Positions 32,403 to 41,687 of a DNA stretch of 64,000 nt are shown piece by piece (position 1 is the stretch's first letter; every line of letters starts with the position of its first letter). The DNA is taken from NCBI RefSeq assembly GCF_039631295.1, contig NZ_JBDIVE010000011.1, forward strand, positions 91,103-155,102, written 5' to 3'. The stretch comes from Viridibacterium sediminicola (GTDB lineage Bacteria > Pseudomonadota > Gammaproteobacteria > Burkholderiales > Rhodocyclaceae). The position numbers and the translations under genes are program-made. Under the pieces are notes generated by a model, which was not told the DNA's origin, ran no database searches, and saw only the letters and a program-made list of their open reading frames with translations.

Positions 32403-34325
32403 GTGTTTGCACGTGTTTTGGCCTGCTGCCGGGTGTGGCTGAGCGGCCGCTTGTTCGGGCTCGGTTTGTTATTTTGGCACGTGGTGGCACTGGCCCAGCC
32501 GCTGGCGCAGATTGATCGCTTGCCGGATACGCAGAGCCTGGCCTTACGCGGCTTTGCGACTTATTACGACGAAGGCGAGGCAAGCTTGAGCGCGGCCCAG
32601 GCCTGGGCTTCGCCGCAGTTGTTCCGCCCCGCCGCCGAGCGCGCCCACCGGCCGGATGCGGCCATGCGCTGGCTGCGCCTGGATCTGCATAATCGCGCCG
32701 CCGTGCAGCAGAACTGGGTACTCGATCTGGGCGTGCCGGATGCCGAGCATCTCGAAGTGTTCGTCATTCAGGGTGCCGCGCCGCAAAGCCTGTTGCGCCT
32801 GGATTTCGCCGCGCCTTATAGCGCTCGCCCGCTGGCCACGCGCATGCTGGGTGTGCCCTTGCAGCTGGCTGCGGATGAGCGCCAGAGCGTGCTGATCCGC
32901 TATCGCACCCATGGTGATACGCCGCTCAGTCTGGCGCTGATGTCGCCAGCGCGCTTCCTGCAGGCGCAGGCCGATGGCAACCTGCTCAATGGTCTGGTGT
33001 TCGGCCTGCTGACGGCGCTCTGCGTGTTCGCTCTGCTGCAGTATGCCACCGCCGGTGAGCGTGCCTTCCTCGCCTATGCCTTCATGAGTCTGATGATGAT
33101 GGCCTTCATGGCGCAGTTCGAGGGCTACAACTTCGCCTGGCTGTGGCCCCAGCAGGGCGTGTGGAACCAGTATGCACCGGCGGTCTTTCTGGTGCTGATC
33201 CAGGCCGCGCAGGCACTCTTTGCGATGGCCTTGTTCGATATGCGGCGGCGTTATCCGCGTCTGTTCGCCGCTTATCTAATCTACCTGCTGGCTTTGCCGC
33301 TGGCCTTGGTCGTCTATCTGTTGTTCCGCGTGAACTGGTTCGCACCGCTGTTCGGTGCCGCCTACCTGGTGCTGGTGTTGTGGACCAGTGTGTTCCTGCT
33401 GCGCCAGCGTGCACCCTTGGCGGGGCCGTTTTTTGCAGGTGCCATGCTGAATGCCTTTTTCACCAATATCCTGTTTGCGCTGAGCATCTTCGGCTGGTTG
33501 CCGGATACGCAGCCCTTCGTGTTTCCGAAGATCGGCTATCTGTGCGAGGCGCTGTGTTTTGCGGTGGCGCTGGCGCGCCAGTTGCAGAATTTGCGCACTC
33601 AGCTTGAGGACGGCTTGCGCCGCCATCTGGCCGAAGCCGAGCAATTGGCGCGGGTCGAGGGCGAAAAGCTGCGCGTGTTGCTCGAAACACAGCAACGCCA
33701 GCTGCAACTAGCCAGCGCGGGGCACGACTTGTCACAACCGCTGGCGTCGATCCGCCTGGCGCTGAGCAGCTTGCGGGCGGGCAACGAGGCGACCGCCCAG
33801 CACATCGACAAGGCGCTCGATTACACCGAAACCTTGCTGGGCAGCCTGATCGACGACGCACGGCGCAGCCATGCCGAATCGCCGACGCGGGTACAGCTCG
33901 ATGACCTGCTCTTCGAGCTGCAGCAGCACTACCAGGCGGCGGCGCAGGCCAAGGGGCTGCGCCTGCATTGCCGCCCATGCGCACGTGAGCTTGAAACCTC
34001 GGTCTTGCTATTGCGCCGCATCCTCGACAATCTGCTCAGCAATGCCATCCGCTACACCGCGCGGGGGCGCATCCTAATTGGCGTGCGTTACCGTCGCCAG
34101 GGCGTGCTGATCGAGGTGCGCGACACCGGGCCGGGCATCGCTGCCGGCGAGCGCGAGCGCCTGCTGGCGCCTTTCGTGCGGGGCGATCGCAGTGCGCCGG
34201 GCCAGGGCTTGGGGCTCCATATCGTACGTACCCTGTGTGAGCAGGCCGGTTACCGGCTGGCCATACATTCGCTGCCCGGCAAGGGCAGCTGTTTCTCGGT
34301 GCTGATTCCCGTGGCCTCGGCCTGA
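32403..34325 (+). CDS. 7TMR-DISM sensor histidine kinase
   Basis: 640 residues from a GTG with a weak GGGA site. A signal peptide ends near ALA (residue 31). An extracytoplasmic 7TMR-DISMED2 domain spans about 35-185 and a seven-helix 7TMR-DISM block about 193-395. A coiled coil and a HisKA-like segment with His441 (GHDLSQPLASI) precede an HATPase domain (LLRRILDNLLSNAIRYTARG, then RDTGPGIAAGERERLLAPF and GQGLGLHIV). DISM receptors are thought to sense carbohydrates or other small ligands. The 3' end overlaps the convergent downstream gene by 76 bases. Confidence 0.92.
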   Translation: MFARVLACCRVWLSGRLFGLGLLFWHVVALAQPLAQIDRLPDTQSLALRGFATYYDEGEASLSAAQAWASPQLFRPAAERAHRPDAAMRWLRLDLHNRAAVQQNWVLDLGVPDAEHLEVFVIQGAAPQSLLRLDFAAPYSARPLATRMLGVPLQLAADERQSVLIRYRTHGDTPLSLALMSPARFLQAQADGNLLNGLVFGLLTALCVFALLQYATAGERAFLAYAFMSLMMMAFMAQFEGYNFAWLWPQQGVWNQYAPAVFLVLIQAAQALFAMALFDMRRRYPRLFAAYLIYLLALPLALVVYLLFRVNWFAPLFGAAYLVLVLWTSVFLLRQRAPLAGPFFAGAMLNAFFTNILFALSIFGWLPDTQPFVFPKIGYLCEALCFAVALARQLQNLRTQLEDGLRRHLAEAEQLARVEGEKLRVLLETQQRQLQLASAGHDLSQPLASIRLALSSLRAGNEATAQHIDKALDYTETLLGSLIDDARRSHAESPTRVQLDDLLFELQQHYQAAAQAKGLRLHCRPCARELETSVLLLRRILDNLLSNAIRYTARGRILIGVRYRRQGVLIEVRDTGPGIAAGERERLLAPFVRGDRSAPGQGLGLHIVRTLCEQAGYRLAIHSLPGKGSCFSVLIPVASA

Positions 34326-35440
34326 GCCCGGGGCAGATCCAGCGCGAAGTCGCTCACCGCCTCGCCAAAGCAGCGCGGTGCTGGCGGACGGAAGCCGATG
34401 TTGTCCAGCGTGCGGGCAACCCGCGCGCGCAGGCTGTCATTGACCTGGAACCAGTCCTGCTCCAGCAAGTCTACTTCGCCGTGGCGGTAGATCGCGTGAT
34501 ACAGGCTCATTGCCTCGGCGAAGCAGCCGAAGACCACGCCACGCGAGAGCATCAGCAAGCGCCAGGACAGGCTGCCGAGCACGTAATGCAGCGTCGGCGC
34601 GTAGGCATTGCCGGCGTCCTGGCGGACGACCTGGGCGCGGCACTGCTGATAGGCCTCGATGTCCAGATTGGCCGGTTCGGCGACGTCGACCACCAGCAGC
34701 TTGCGTCCCGGCCGGCGCAGCTGTTCGACCTGGGCCGGCGTGAGCTTGGCGGCCGTGCTGTGGGTACAGGCGATGACGGCATCGACGCGGCCGAGATTGG
34801 CCAGCTCGTGATCGACAAGGATGCCGTGGCGGGTGGCGGTCTCGGCCAGCGCGGGTTTGTTGGCGCCATAGCCGAGCACTTCGAAGCCAGCGCGCAGCAA
34901 TTCGCGGCACACACAATCACCGAGAATGCCGTAGGGGCCGATCACCAGCAGGCGCGCGCTGTGTGTCAGGCCGGCTGCATGGAGTGAGGCGAAGATATCG
35001 GCGACCAGCATCTGCGCCGTGCCATTGTCGCCAATCGTGAATAGCAGTTTGGGAAAGCGCGCCTTGAGCTCGCGGGCATCGCGGCCGAACAGGCGCTTGG
35101 TCGAGGCGGCCAGCAGGATCACCCGCGCGCCCTTGTGCTCGGCCCATTCGGTGGCGGCGATGAACTGCTCGCGCGCCTTGCGGCGGCCGGCCGAGGTCAT
35201 CATTTCTTCGGCAGTGACATAGATGCCGCGCACGCGTGCCGCCACGCCCTTGAGGTAGATGCGCGGTCCGGCGGCGTGGCCGGCAGGCGGCACCCAGCCC
35301 TGGAAGAAGCGCTGGCGCTCGGCCTCGTCGCGCAGATTGGTGATGAAGACGACGTCGACGGCGGCGTGGCCGGTCAGCAAGCGCGCCAGGGCACGCAGAT
35401 CGCACAGGGCGACGAGGAAACGCCAGAGATTGCTGAGCAT
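34250..35440 (-). CDS. Long-chain acyl-ACP reductase-like protein
   Basis: 396 residues. The layout follows cyanobacterial acyl-ACP reductase (AAR). An N-terminal part has IYLKGVAARVRGIYVTAEEM (AAR has a matching GRYI...PEM segment). A Rossmann motif VIGPYGILGDCVCREL lies at 166-181, then DVAEPANL and, near residue 302, VFGCFAEAMSL. The last matches the AAR segment containing the catalytic cysteine that forms the acyl-thioester, here Cys306. The tail NIGFRPP resembles the AAR tail. AAR reduces fatty acyl-ACP to fatty aldehyde with NADPH. I am fairly sure of the family and less sure of the activity. The gene is convergent with, and overlaps, the DISM kinase gene. Confidence 0.7.
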   Translation of the reverse strand: MLSNLWRFLVALCDLRALARLLTGHAAVDVVFITNLRDEAERQRFFQGWVPPAGHAAGPRIYLKGVAARVRGIYVTAEEMMTSAGRRKAREQFIAATEWAEHKGARVILLAASTKRLFGRDARELKARFPKLLFTIGDNGTAQMLVADIFASLHAAGLTHSARLLVIGPYGILGDCVCRELLRAGFEVLGYGANKPALAETATRHGILVDHELANLGRVDAVIACTHSTAAKLTPAQVEQLRRPGRKLLVVDVAEPANLDIEAYQQCRAQVVRQDAGNAYAPTLHYVLGSLSWRLLMLSRGVVFGCFAEAMSLYHAIYRHGEVDLLEQDWFQVNDSLRARVARTLDNIGFRPPAPRCFGEAVSDFALDLPRAQAEATGISTEKQLPLPGSECMASR

Positions 35441-35560
35441 GGTGGGGGTCCGGATCCTTGTACAAGATGAAGTGCTGCGGGGCAGCAAGCTCATCCTATT
35501 GAGGGCTTCCGGGCTCGCCCATACGCTTTGCAACGTATTTTGCGCGCCGGGGTGGCGGGC

Positions 35561-37255
35561 TTAGGCCGCTTCGAAGTGCTCCAGCATCAGCTGTACGCTG
35601 GCAACGCCCTGGTACTCGTTGACCGACAGCTTGTAGGCGGCGCGAATCCGGTTGGGGACCGATTCGGCGCAATTGAACTGAATCGCATCGAAGCTGGCGC
35701 CGCCTTTGCGCAGGCGCAGCTTGAGGTGGCGCTCCTTGAGGATGCGCTGGTTCTCGACCTCGAAGACATCGTCGAACACCGGCGCGGCAAAGCCCTGGCC
35801 CCAGATCGCGGCGTCGAGCTGGCGTGCGGTGTCGAGCGACATATAGGCAGTTTCCAGCGCGCCATCGGTTTCGATCTGGCGCTGCAGATCGGCGGGCGTG
35901 AGCAGGCTGCTGACCGTTTCGTTGAAGACGCGCGCAAAGCGCTTGAAGTCGGCGGCGCGCAGCGACAGGCCGGCCGCCATGGCATGGCCGCCGAACTTGA
36001 GGATCAGATCCGGTTCGCGCTTGGAGATCAGGTCCAGCGCATCGCGCATGTGCAGTGCCGGGATCGAGCGCCCCGAGCCCTTGATTTCCTCATTATTGGC
36101 GGGCGCAAAGGCAATCGTCGGGCGGTGCGTGCGTTCGCGGATGCGCCCCGCAACGATGCCGATCACGCCCTGATGCCAGTCGTCCTCGTACAGCGCGATG
36201 CCGGCCTGATCGCCCAGATCGGAGAATTCCAGGCGCATCAGCGCGGCATCTTTCATCTCTTCCTCGATGCCGCGCCGGGCGCGGTTGAGTTCGTCAAGCT
36301 CCTTGGCGATGTTCATCGCCCGCGCAAAATCATCGGTGATCAGGCACTCGATGCCCAATGACATATCGGTCAGGCGCCCGGCCGCGTTCAGGCGTGGGCC
36401 CAGCGCAAAACCCATGTCGAAGGTGCTGGCGCGGCTCGGTTCGCGCGCGGCGATGGCGAACAGCGCACGCAAACCGGCGTGCATGTGGCCGGCGCGCATG
36501 CGCTGCAGGCCCTGACTGACGAGGATGCGGTTATTGGCGTCAAGCCGCACCACGTCGGCCACGGTGCCCAGAGCGACGAGGTCGAGCAGCTCGGCCAGCT
36601 TGGGTTCGCTGCGGCCATTGGCGAACCAGCCGCGCCTGCGCAGCTCGGCGCGCACTGCCATGGCGACGTAGAACATCACGCCGACGCCGGCGATGTGTTT
36701 GCTCGCGAAGCTGCAGCCGGGCTGGTTCGGATTGACGATGACATCCGCGTCCGGCAGCGCTTCGCCGGGCAGGTGGTGATCGGTGACGACGACCGTCATG
36801 CCCAGCGCGCGCGCGGCGGCCACGCCCTCGATGCTGGCGATGCCGTTGTCGACGGTGATCAGCACTTCCGGTTGCATGCCGGCGGCCAGCTCGACAATTG
36901 CCGGGGTGAGGCCGTAGCCGTATTCGAAACGATTCGGCACCAGGTAATCGACGCGGCCGCCCATGGCGCGCAGCGCACGGATGCCGACGGCGCAGGCGGT
37001 GGCGCCGTCGCAGTCGTAATCGGCGACGATCAGCATGCGCGCTTCGGCTTCAATCGCGTCGGCCAGCAGCTGGGCCGCCGCCTCGATGCCCTTGAGGCCG
37101 GCCGGTGGCAGCAGGCGGGCCAACTCATAATTGAGCGTCTCCGGCTGTTCCACGCCGCGCGCAGCGTAGAGGCGGGCGAGCAGGGGCGATTGGCCAGCCG
37201 CTTGCAGGCGGCGGGCGATGTCTTGTGGAACCGGGCGCTGGAGGATGCGGGTCAT
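35561..37255 (-). CDS. recJ: Single-stranded-DNA-specific exonuclease RecJ
   Basis: 564 residues. The DHH phosphoesterase motifs are intact: VADYDCDGATACAVGIRAL, LITVDNGIASIEGV and VVTDHHLPGEALPDADVIVN. The DHHA1 domain has KFGGHAMAAGLSL and an OB-fold follows. RecJ degrades single-stranded DNA 5' to 3' in recombination and mismatch repair. Length is normal. Confidence 0.95.
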   Translation of the reverse strand: MTRILQRPVPQDIARRLQAAGQSPLLARLYAARGVEQPETLNYELARLLPPAGLKGIEAAAQLLADAIEAEARMLIVADYDCDGATACAVGIRALRAMGGRVDYLVPNRFEYGYGLTPAIVELAAGMQPEVLITVDNGIASIEGVAAARALGMTVVVTDHHLPGEALPDADVIVNPNQPGCSFASKHIAGVGVMFYVAMAVRAELRRRGWFANGRSEPKLAELLDLVALGTVADVVRLDANNRILVSQGLQRMRAGHMHAGLRALFAIAAREPSRASTFDMGFALGPRLNAAGRLTDMSLGIECLITDDFARAMNIAKELDELNRARRGIEEEMKDAALMRLEFSDLGDQAGIALYEDDWHQGVIGIVAGRIRERTHRPTIAFAPANNEEIKGSGRSIPALHMRDALDLISKREPDLILKFGGHAMAAGLSLRAADFKRFARVFNETVSSLLTPADLQRQIETDGALETAYMSLDTARQLDAAIWGQGFAAPVFDDVFEVENQRILKERHLKLRLRKGGASFDAIQFNCAESVPNRIRAAYKLSVNEYQGVASVQLMLEHFEAA

Positions 37256-37378
37256 GCGAATAGCTGTTCTGGGACTGGGGGCGGTAAACGGGGCAGGCCG
37301 CAGCGCGGGCGCGCGAGCGGGCCTGCTGCCTGGCCCCTATGTTAACGCGTGCTGCCAGGGTCTCGGTAAAACGCAGCC

Positions 37379-38410
37379 TCAGCGCTTCGCCGGGTCTTCG
37401 CTGAGCAGGTGGGCGATCTGCGCCAAGCTGGCCGGCTTCTGCCAGAACTTCCAGAACGGGCGCGGATGGATGTCGAATTGCGTCAGCTGGGTGTCGCCCG
37501 GCGCAATGATCTGCACGGCGTCGAGCTGGCCTTGCTTGAGCTTGTGCGAGAGCGACAGGAAGATTTGTGCATCGAGGCGCTGCAAGGCCTTGAGCCAGGC
37601 ATCCAGATCGCGTTCGCGGGCCGGCTTGATGAGTGCGTCGAGGACGATCCAGTCGGCCGCGTGCAAGCTGTTGCTGTTCTGCAGCGCGGTGCCGGCGCAG
37701 TGCGCCAGGCCGGCAAGCAGGTGCGCCGGGCCGGCCACGCTGCGTGCCGGTGCCTTGAGCTTGGCCGGCAGGCGGCCGGCGCCCCACAGCCAGATGCCGT
37801 TGAGCGGCGCGGCGCCGCGTGCTTCGCGGGCGGTGTTGACCGGGTGGTTGTGGCAGAACACCTGCAGTTCATTGGCCAGACGCGACCACCAGGCGGCTTG
37901 CTCGCCTTGCGGCTGGAAATGGGCAACCGGGCGGCCCAGCACATCGGCCAGCGGGCTGAGCGTGCTGGCCAGCTTGTCGGCATGACGGGCGTCGAGCGCC
38001 AGATAGCCGCGCTCCGCGCAAAAACTGAAGCGGCCGACATCGGCGAAATTCTCGTTGAGGCTTTGCTCCAGCGCCTGCAGTTCGCCGGCTTGCAGGTCGA
38101 GCACATCGGCGCCATCGAGCAGCATGAATTCGCGCGTCAGGCGCAGGCTGACCGGATCGGCGCAGACCCAGATCGTCTCGCCATCGGTATTCGCCGGGCT
38201 TTCGCTGACCTGGCGCAGCGCGGCCCAGGGCGTCTGCGGCTCGGCGCCAAACTGCGCGGCCAGCCAGGATTCAAGTGATTGCGGCGCTTGCCGGCTGATC
38301 TGGGCGGCACTGAGCAGGGCAGATAAACCGGGCAGGGGCTGGGCCGTGATGGCTTGCTCCAGACCCGCAGCGGGCCAGATCAGGCCGGGGATGGCATAGA
38401 GGGCAGACAT
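37379..38410 (-). CDS. Hypothetical protein upstream of recJ
   Basis: 343 residues from the ATG giving MSALYAIPGLIWPAAG. Proteins of this type next to recJ in betaproteobacteria are sometimes labelled phosphoglycerate mutase-like, but I see no catalytic signature. Recognisable stretches are FMLLDGADVLDLQAGELQAL, RFSFCAERGYLALDARHADK and NGIWLWGAGRLPAKL. The Trp-Gly-rich WLWGAG segment suggests a conserved core. No signal peptide or membrane helix is evident. The function is unknown. It is divergent from lolC. Confidence 0.7.
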   Translation of the reverse strand: MSALYAIPGLIWPAAGLEQAITAQPLPGLSALLSAAQISRQAPQSLESWLAAQFGAEPQTPWAALRQVSESPANTDGETIWVCADPVSLRLTREFMLLDGADVLDLQAGELQALEQSLNENFADVGRFSFCAERGYLALDARHADKLASTLSPLADVLGRPVAHFQPQGEQAAWWSRLANELQVFCHNHPVNTAREARGAAPLNGIWLWGAGRLPAKLKAPARSVAGPAHLLAGLAHCAGTALQNSNSLHAADWIVLDALIKPARERDLDAWLKALQRLDAQIFLSLSHKLKQGQLDAVQIIAPGDTQLTQFDIHPRPFWKFWQKPASLAQIAHLLSEDPAKR

Positions 38411-38570
38411 GGCAGGGACCGGGTTGACGACGAGGAAGTGCGGAGTGACGAGGCATCTGGCAAACGGATGCCGGGCAGGAAAAAACGGGCTTCGCATGGG
38501 CGGCTGATGCGCCAACAATCCGCGTACAAACGTGCGCTGCGAGCGGGCTCAGTGTAGCATGCAGCCCGCC

Positions 38571-39830
38571 ATGAGCTTCCGTGACAATTTCGAATTACTG
38601 CTTGGGCTGCGCTATGTGCGCGCCCGTCGTCGTCGCACCGGCGGCGGCTTCGTCTCGTTCATTTCCTTCGTGTCGATGGCGGGGATTGCGCTGGGCGTTG
38701 CTGCGCTGATCGTCGTGCTGTCGGTCATGAACGGTTTCCAGCGCGAGCTGCGCACACGCATTCTCGGCGTGGCTTCGCACGTGCAGATCAATGCCTACGA
38801 AGGCGAGCTGCAGGACTGGCAGAAATACGCCGACATCGCGCGCAAGCAGCCCGAGGTGCGCGCCGCTGCGCCCTTCGTGCAGGCGCAGGCGATGTTCGCA
38901 ATGGATTCCAATGTGCGCGGCGCCATCGTGCGCGGCATCGATCCGGCACTCGAAGACGCGGTGGCCGACTTCGCCAAGTTCATGAAAGCGGGCCAGCTGG
39001 GCGACCTCAAGCCCGGTGAGTTCGGCGTCATTCTTGGCTCTGATCTGGCGCGTGCGCTGGGCGTGCTGCCCGGCGACAAGGTGACGCTGATCGCGCCGCA
39101 AGGTCTGGTTACTCCCGCAGCGGTGCTGCCGCGCGTCAAGCAGTTCCGCGTTGTCGGCATCTTCGAGGCAGGCATGTATGAATACGATGCCGGCCTGGCC
39201 CTGCTCAACATCCAGGATGCGCAGCGCCTGTTCCAGCTCGGCGAAGGTGTCTCCGGCGTGCGCCTCAAGCTCAGCGAGCTGTTCGACGCGCCAGCGGTGG
39301 CGCGCAAGCTGGCGCCGCAGATGCCGGAGGCTTATGTCGCGGACTGGACCCTGAGCCACGCCAATTTCTTCCGCGCCGTGCAGATCGAGAAGAACGTGAT
39401 GTTCATCATCCTGCTCCTGATCGTCGCGGTAGCCGCTTTCAATATCGTCTCGGCCCTGGTCATGGCGGTGCAGGACAAGCGCGCCGACATCGCCATCCTG
39501 CGCACCCTGGGTGCCAGTCCGCGTTCGATCATGCGCATCTTCGTCGTGCAGGGCGCGCTGATGGGCATCATCGGCCTGGGCGTTGGCGTTGGCGTCGGCG
39601 TGCTGCTGGCGCTCAATATCGATACCGTGGTGCCCTTCATCGAGCGCACCTTCCATTTCCAGATTCTGGCGCGCGATGTCTATCAGATCTCCAGCCTGCC
39701 CTCCGAATTGCTGTGGAGCGATGTGCTGAGTGTGGTCGCGGTCTGCTTGCTGCTGTCCCTGGTGGCAACGCTTTATCCAAGCTGGCGCGCTTCGCGCATC
39801 AATCCTGCGGAGGCGCTGCGTTATGAGTGA
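38571..39830 (+). CDS. lolC: Lipoprotein-releasing ABC transporter permease (LolC/LolE family)
   Basis: 419 residues. An N-terminal membrane helix within FISFVSMAGIALGVAALIVVLSVMNGF (about residues 32-58) is followed by a large periplasmic domain and a C-terminal FtsX domain with three helices, ending RASRINPAEALRYE. With LolD it extracts outer-membrane lipoproteins from the inner membrane and passes them to LolA. An in-frame ATG at 38559 would add four residues. Only one permease gene is present here, so the complex may be a homodimeric permease, as in species with a single LolC/E-type protein, or a second gene lies elsewhere. Confidence 0.92.
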   Translation: MSFRDNFELLLGLRYVRARRRRTGGGFVSFISFVSMAGIALGVAALIVVLSVMNGFQRELRTRILGVASHVQINAYEGELQDWQKYADIARKQPEVRAAAPFVQAQAMFAMDSNVRGAIVRGIDPALEDAVADFAKFMKAGQLGDLKPGEFGVILGSDLARALGVLPGDKVTLIAPQGLVTPAAVLPRVKQFRVVGIFEAGMYEYDAGLALLNIQDAQRLFQLGEGVSGVRLKLSELFDAPAVARKLAPQMPEAYVADWTLSHANFFRAVQIEKNVMFIILLLIVAVAAFNIVSALVMAVQDKRADIAILRTLGASPRSIMRIFVVQGALMGIIGLGVGVGVGVLLALNIDTVVPFIERTFHFQILARDVYQISSLPSELLWSDVLSVVAVCLLLSLVATLYPSWRASRINPAEALRYE

Positions 39831-40503
39831 AGTCGTGCTGTCCTGCTCGGCGCTGAGCAAGCAATACGGCAAGGGCGAATCGGCGGTGAAAGTGTTGCAC
39901 GGCATCGATCTGTCGATCATGGCCGGCGAAACGGTGGCCATCGTCGGCTCTTCGGGTTCGGGCAAGAGCACCTTGCTGCACCTGCTGGGCGGACTGGATG
40001 AGATCAGCTCGGGCAGCGTCGCCATCATGGGCCGCGATCTGAGCAGCTTGTCGGATGCCGAACGCGGCACCATGCGCAATCTCTCGCTGGGTTTCGTGTA
40101 CCAGTTTCACCACTTGCTGCCGGAATTCTCGGCGCTGGAAAACGTCGCCATGCCGCTGCTGATCCGCCGCCTGCCCAAGCGCGAAGCGCATGCGCGCGCC
40201 GCGGCGATGCTCGAAGCGGTCGGTTTGGGGCATCGTCTGGAACACGGTCCGGGCGAGCTCTCCGGCGGTGAGCGCCAGCGTGCGGCGATTGCCCGCGCCC
40301 TGGTCACCGAACCCAAATGCATTCTCGCCGACGAGCCGACCGGCAATCTGGATCGCGGCAACGCGGCCGGCATCTTCGGCCTGATGCTCGAACTCAATGC
40401 GCGCCTGAATACCTCCCTGGTCGTCGTCACCCACGACCACGAACTGGCCAAACGCGCCAGCCGCGTGCTCGAACTGCAAGACGGGCGCTTGCTGACCGCC
40501 TAG
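39823..40503 (+). CDS. lolD: Lipoprotein-releasing ABC transporter ATPase LolD
   Basis: 226 residues with Walker A GSSGSGKSTL, signature LSGGERQRAAIARAL and Walker B ILADEPTGNLD. The Q-loop region FVYQFHHLLPEFSALENVAM is characteristic of LolD. The start lies inside the last codons of lolC (8-base overlap), so translation is coupled. Confidence 0.95.
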   Translation: MSEVVLSCSALSKQYGKGESAVKVLHGIDLSIMAGETVAIVGSSGSGKSTLLHLLGGLDEISSGSVAIMGRDLSSLSDAERGTMRNLSLGFVYQFHHLLPEFSALENVAMPLLIRRLPKREAHARAAAMLEAVGLGHRLEHGPGELSGGERQRAAIARALVTEPKCILADEPTGNLDRGNAAGIFGLMLELNARLNTSLVVVTHDHELAKRASRVLELQDGRLLTA

Positions 40504-41543
40504 CGCTGCAGCGCCTGCTCCAGCGCCAGGCGGCCGCTCGGTGAGGCCATGCTGATCACGGCATGGCTGGGCTGCAGGATGAAATCGGCCGGCGGGTTGA
40601 AGATCCAGTCCTTGCCGGTGCGCACCGCAATCAACACGTAGTCCGGATGGCTCAGCGCCAGGCTGCCGAGCGAACAGGGAGTGAAGTCGGCGGGCAGGGC
40701 GACTTCCTCGACGCGCACGCTGTGCTCGGAGCGCAGCATTTCATCGAGGAACGAGACCACATGCGGGCGCAGCATCAGTGATGCAATGCGCATGCCGCCG
40801 GTGAAATCCGGCGACACCACGGCATTGGCACCCGCCTTGCGCAGCTTTTCGATATTGCGCACTTCGTGACAGCGCGCGACGACGCGGATCTGCGGGTTGA
40901 GCTGCTTGGCGGTGATCGTGATCATCAGGTTGCGGCTGTCGTCGCCGGTGACGGCGAACACGCCGGCCGCTTCGGCAATGCCGGCGCTGACCAGCAGATC
41001 GTCATCGCTGGCGTCGCCATGCAGGAAGACCAGCTCCGGAAAGCGCTCGGCCTGGGTGTCCATCTGTGTCTCGACATGGTCGATGGCGACGAACTTGCGC
41101 TGCGTGGCGATCAGCTCGGTGGCGACATTGCGCCCGACGCGGCCAAAGCCGCAGACGATGTAGTGGCCGGTGAGCCGCTTGATCTGTTTTTCCATACGAC
41201 GTCTCCGCAAGCTCAGGTCCAGATCGCTTTCGAGAAAGAAAACGGTCAGGCTGGTAAACAGGAAGGTCAGGTTGCCGAAGCCGACCAGCGAAATGAAGCC
41301 GGCAAACATGCGCTCGCCAAATGTGTGCAAAGGCACCACCTCGCCGTAACCGACCGTGGTGATGGTGATCAGGGTCATGTAAATCGCATCGGACAGGCTG
41401 CCCTCTGGGCCTTCAATGATGCGAAACCCCAGCGTGCCGACAAAGGCAATCGCCAGCAGCACGCCCAGCGCGACGTAGATGCGCCGCAGGATGCGCTTGA
41501 GCTGGACGCTCTGGATCGGACGGTGGGTCGATGCTCGATTCAT
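40500..41543 (-). CDS. Two-helix potassium channel with TrkA-N domain
   Basis: 347 residues. Two membrane helices (YVALGVLLAIAFVGTLGFRI and MFAGFISLVGFGNLTFLFTS) flank a pore loop with the K+ selectivity motif TVGYGE. A cytoplasmic RCK domain follows (IVCGFGRVGRNVATELIATQ, the TrkA-N Rossmann motif) and then a TrkA-C-like domain. It resembles MthK/Kch-type channels gated by ligands at the RCK ring. It converges on lolD, the stop codons overlapping. Confidence 0.92.
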   Translation of the reverse strand: MNRASTHRPIQSVQLKRILRRIYVALGVLLAIAFVGTLGFRIIEGPEGSLSDAIYMTLITITTVGYGEVVPLHTFGERMFAGFISLVGFGNLTFLFTSLTVFFLESDLDLSLRRRRMEKQIKRLTGHYIVCGFGRVGRNVATELIATQRKFVAIDHVETQMDTQAERFPELVFLHGDASDDDLLVSAGIAEAAGVFAVTGDDSRNLMITITAKQLNPQIRVVARCHEVRNIEKLRKAGANAVVSPDFTGGMRIASLMLRPHVVSFLDEMLRSEHSVRVEEVALPADFTPCSLGSLALSHPDYVLIAVRTGKDWIFNPPADFILQPSHAVISMASPSGRLALEQALQR

Positions 41544-41687
41544 GGGTACAGCGGTGTGTGCGGCGGCGACTGGGTGGGCGCCACATTAGCATGCTCTGCA
41601 GCCTTGGTGCGGGACTCGATTCCGAGCGCCATGTCTGGAAGGGCAGCGGCAGACGTGCTACGCCATCGGCATGCATAAAATCGGCCC

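Noticed and set aside
38595..40079. 494-codon open frame opposite lolC and lolD
   Set aside because: It spans two well-supported genes on the other strand and its product has antisense-type composition.
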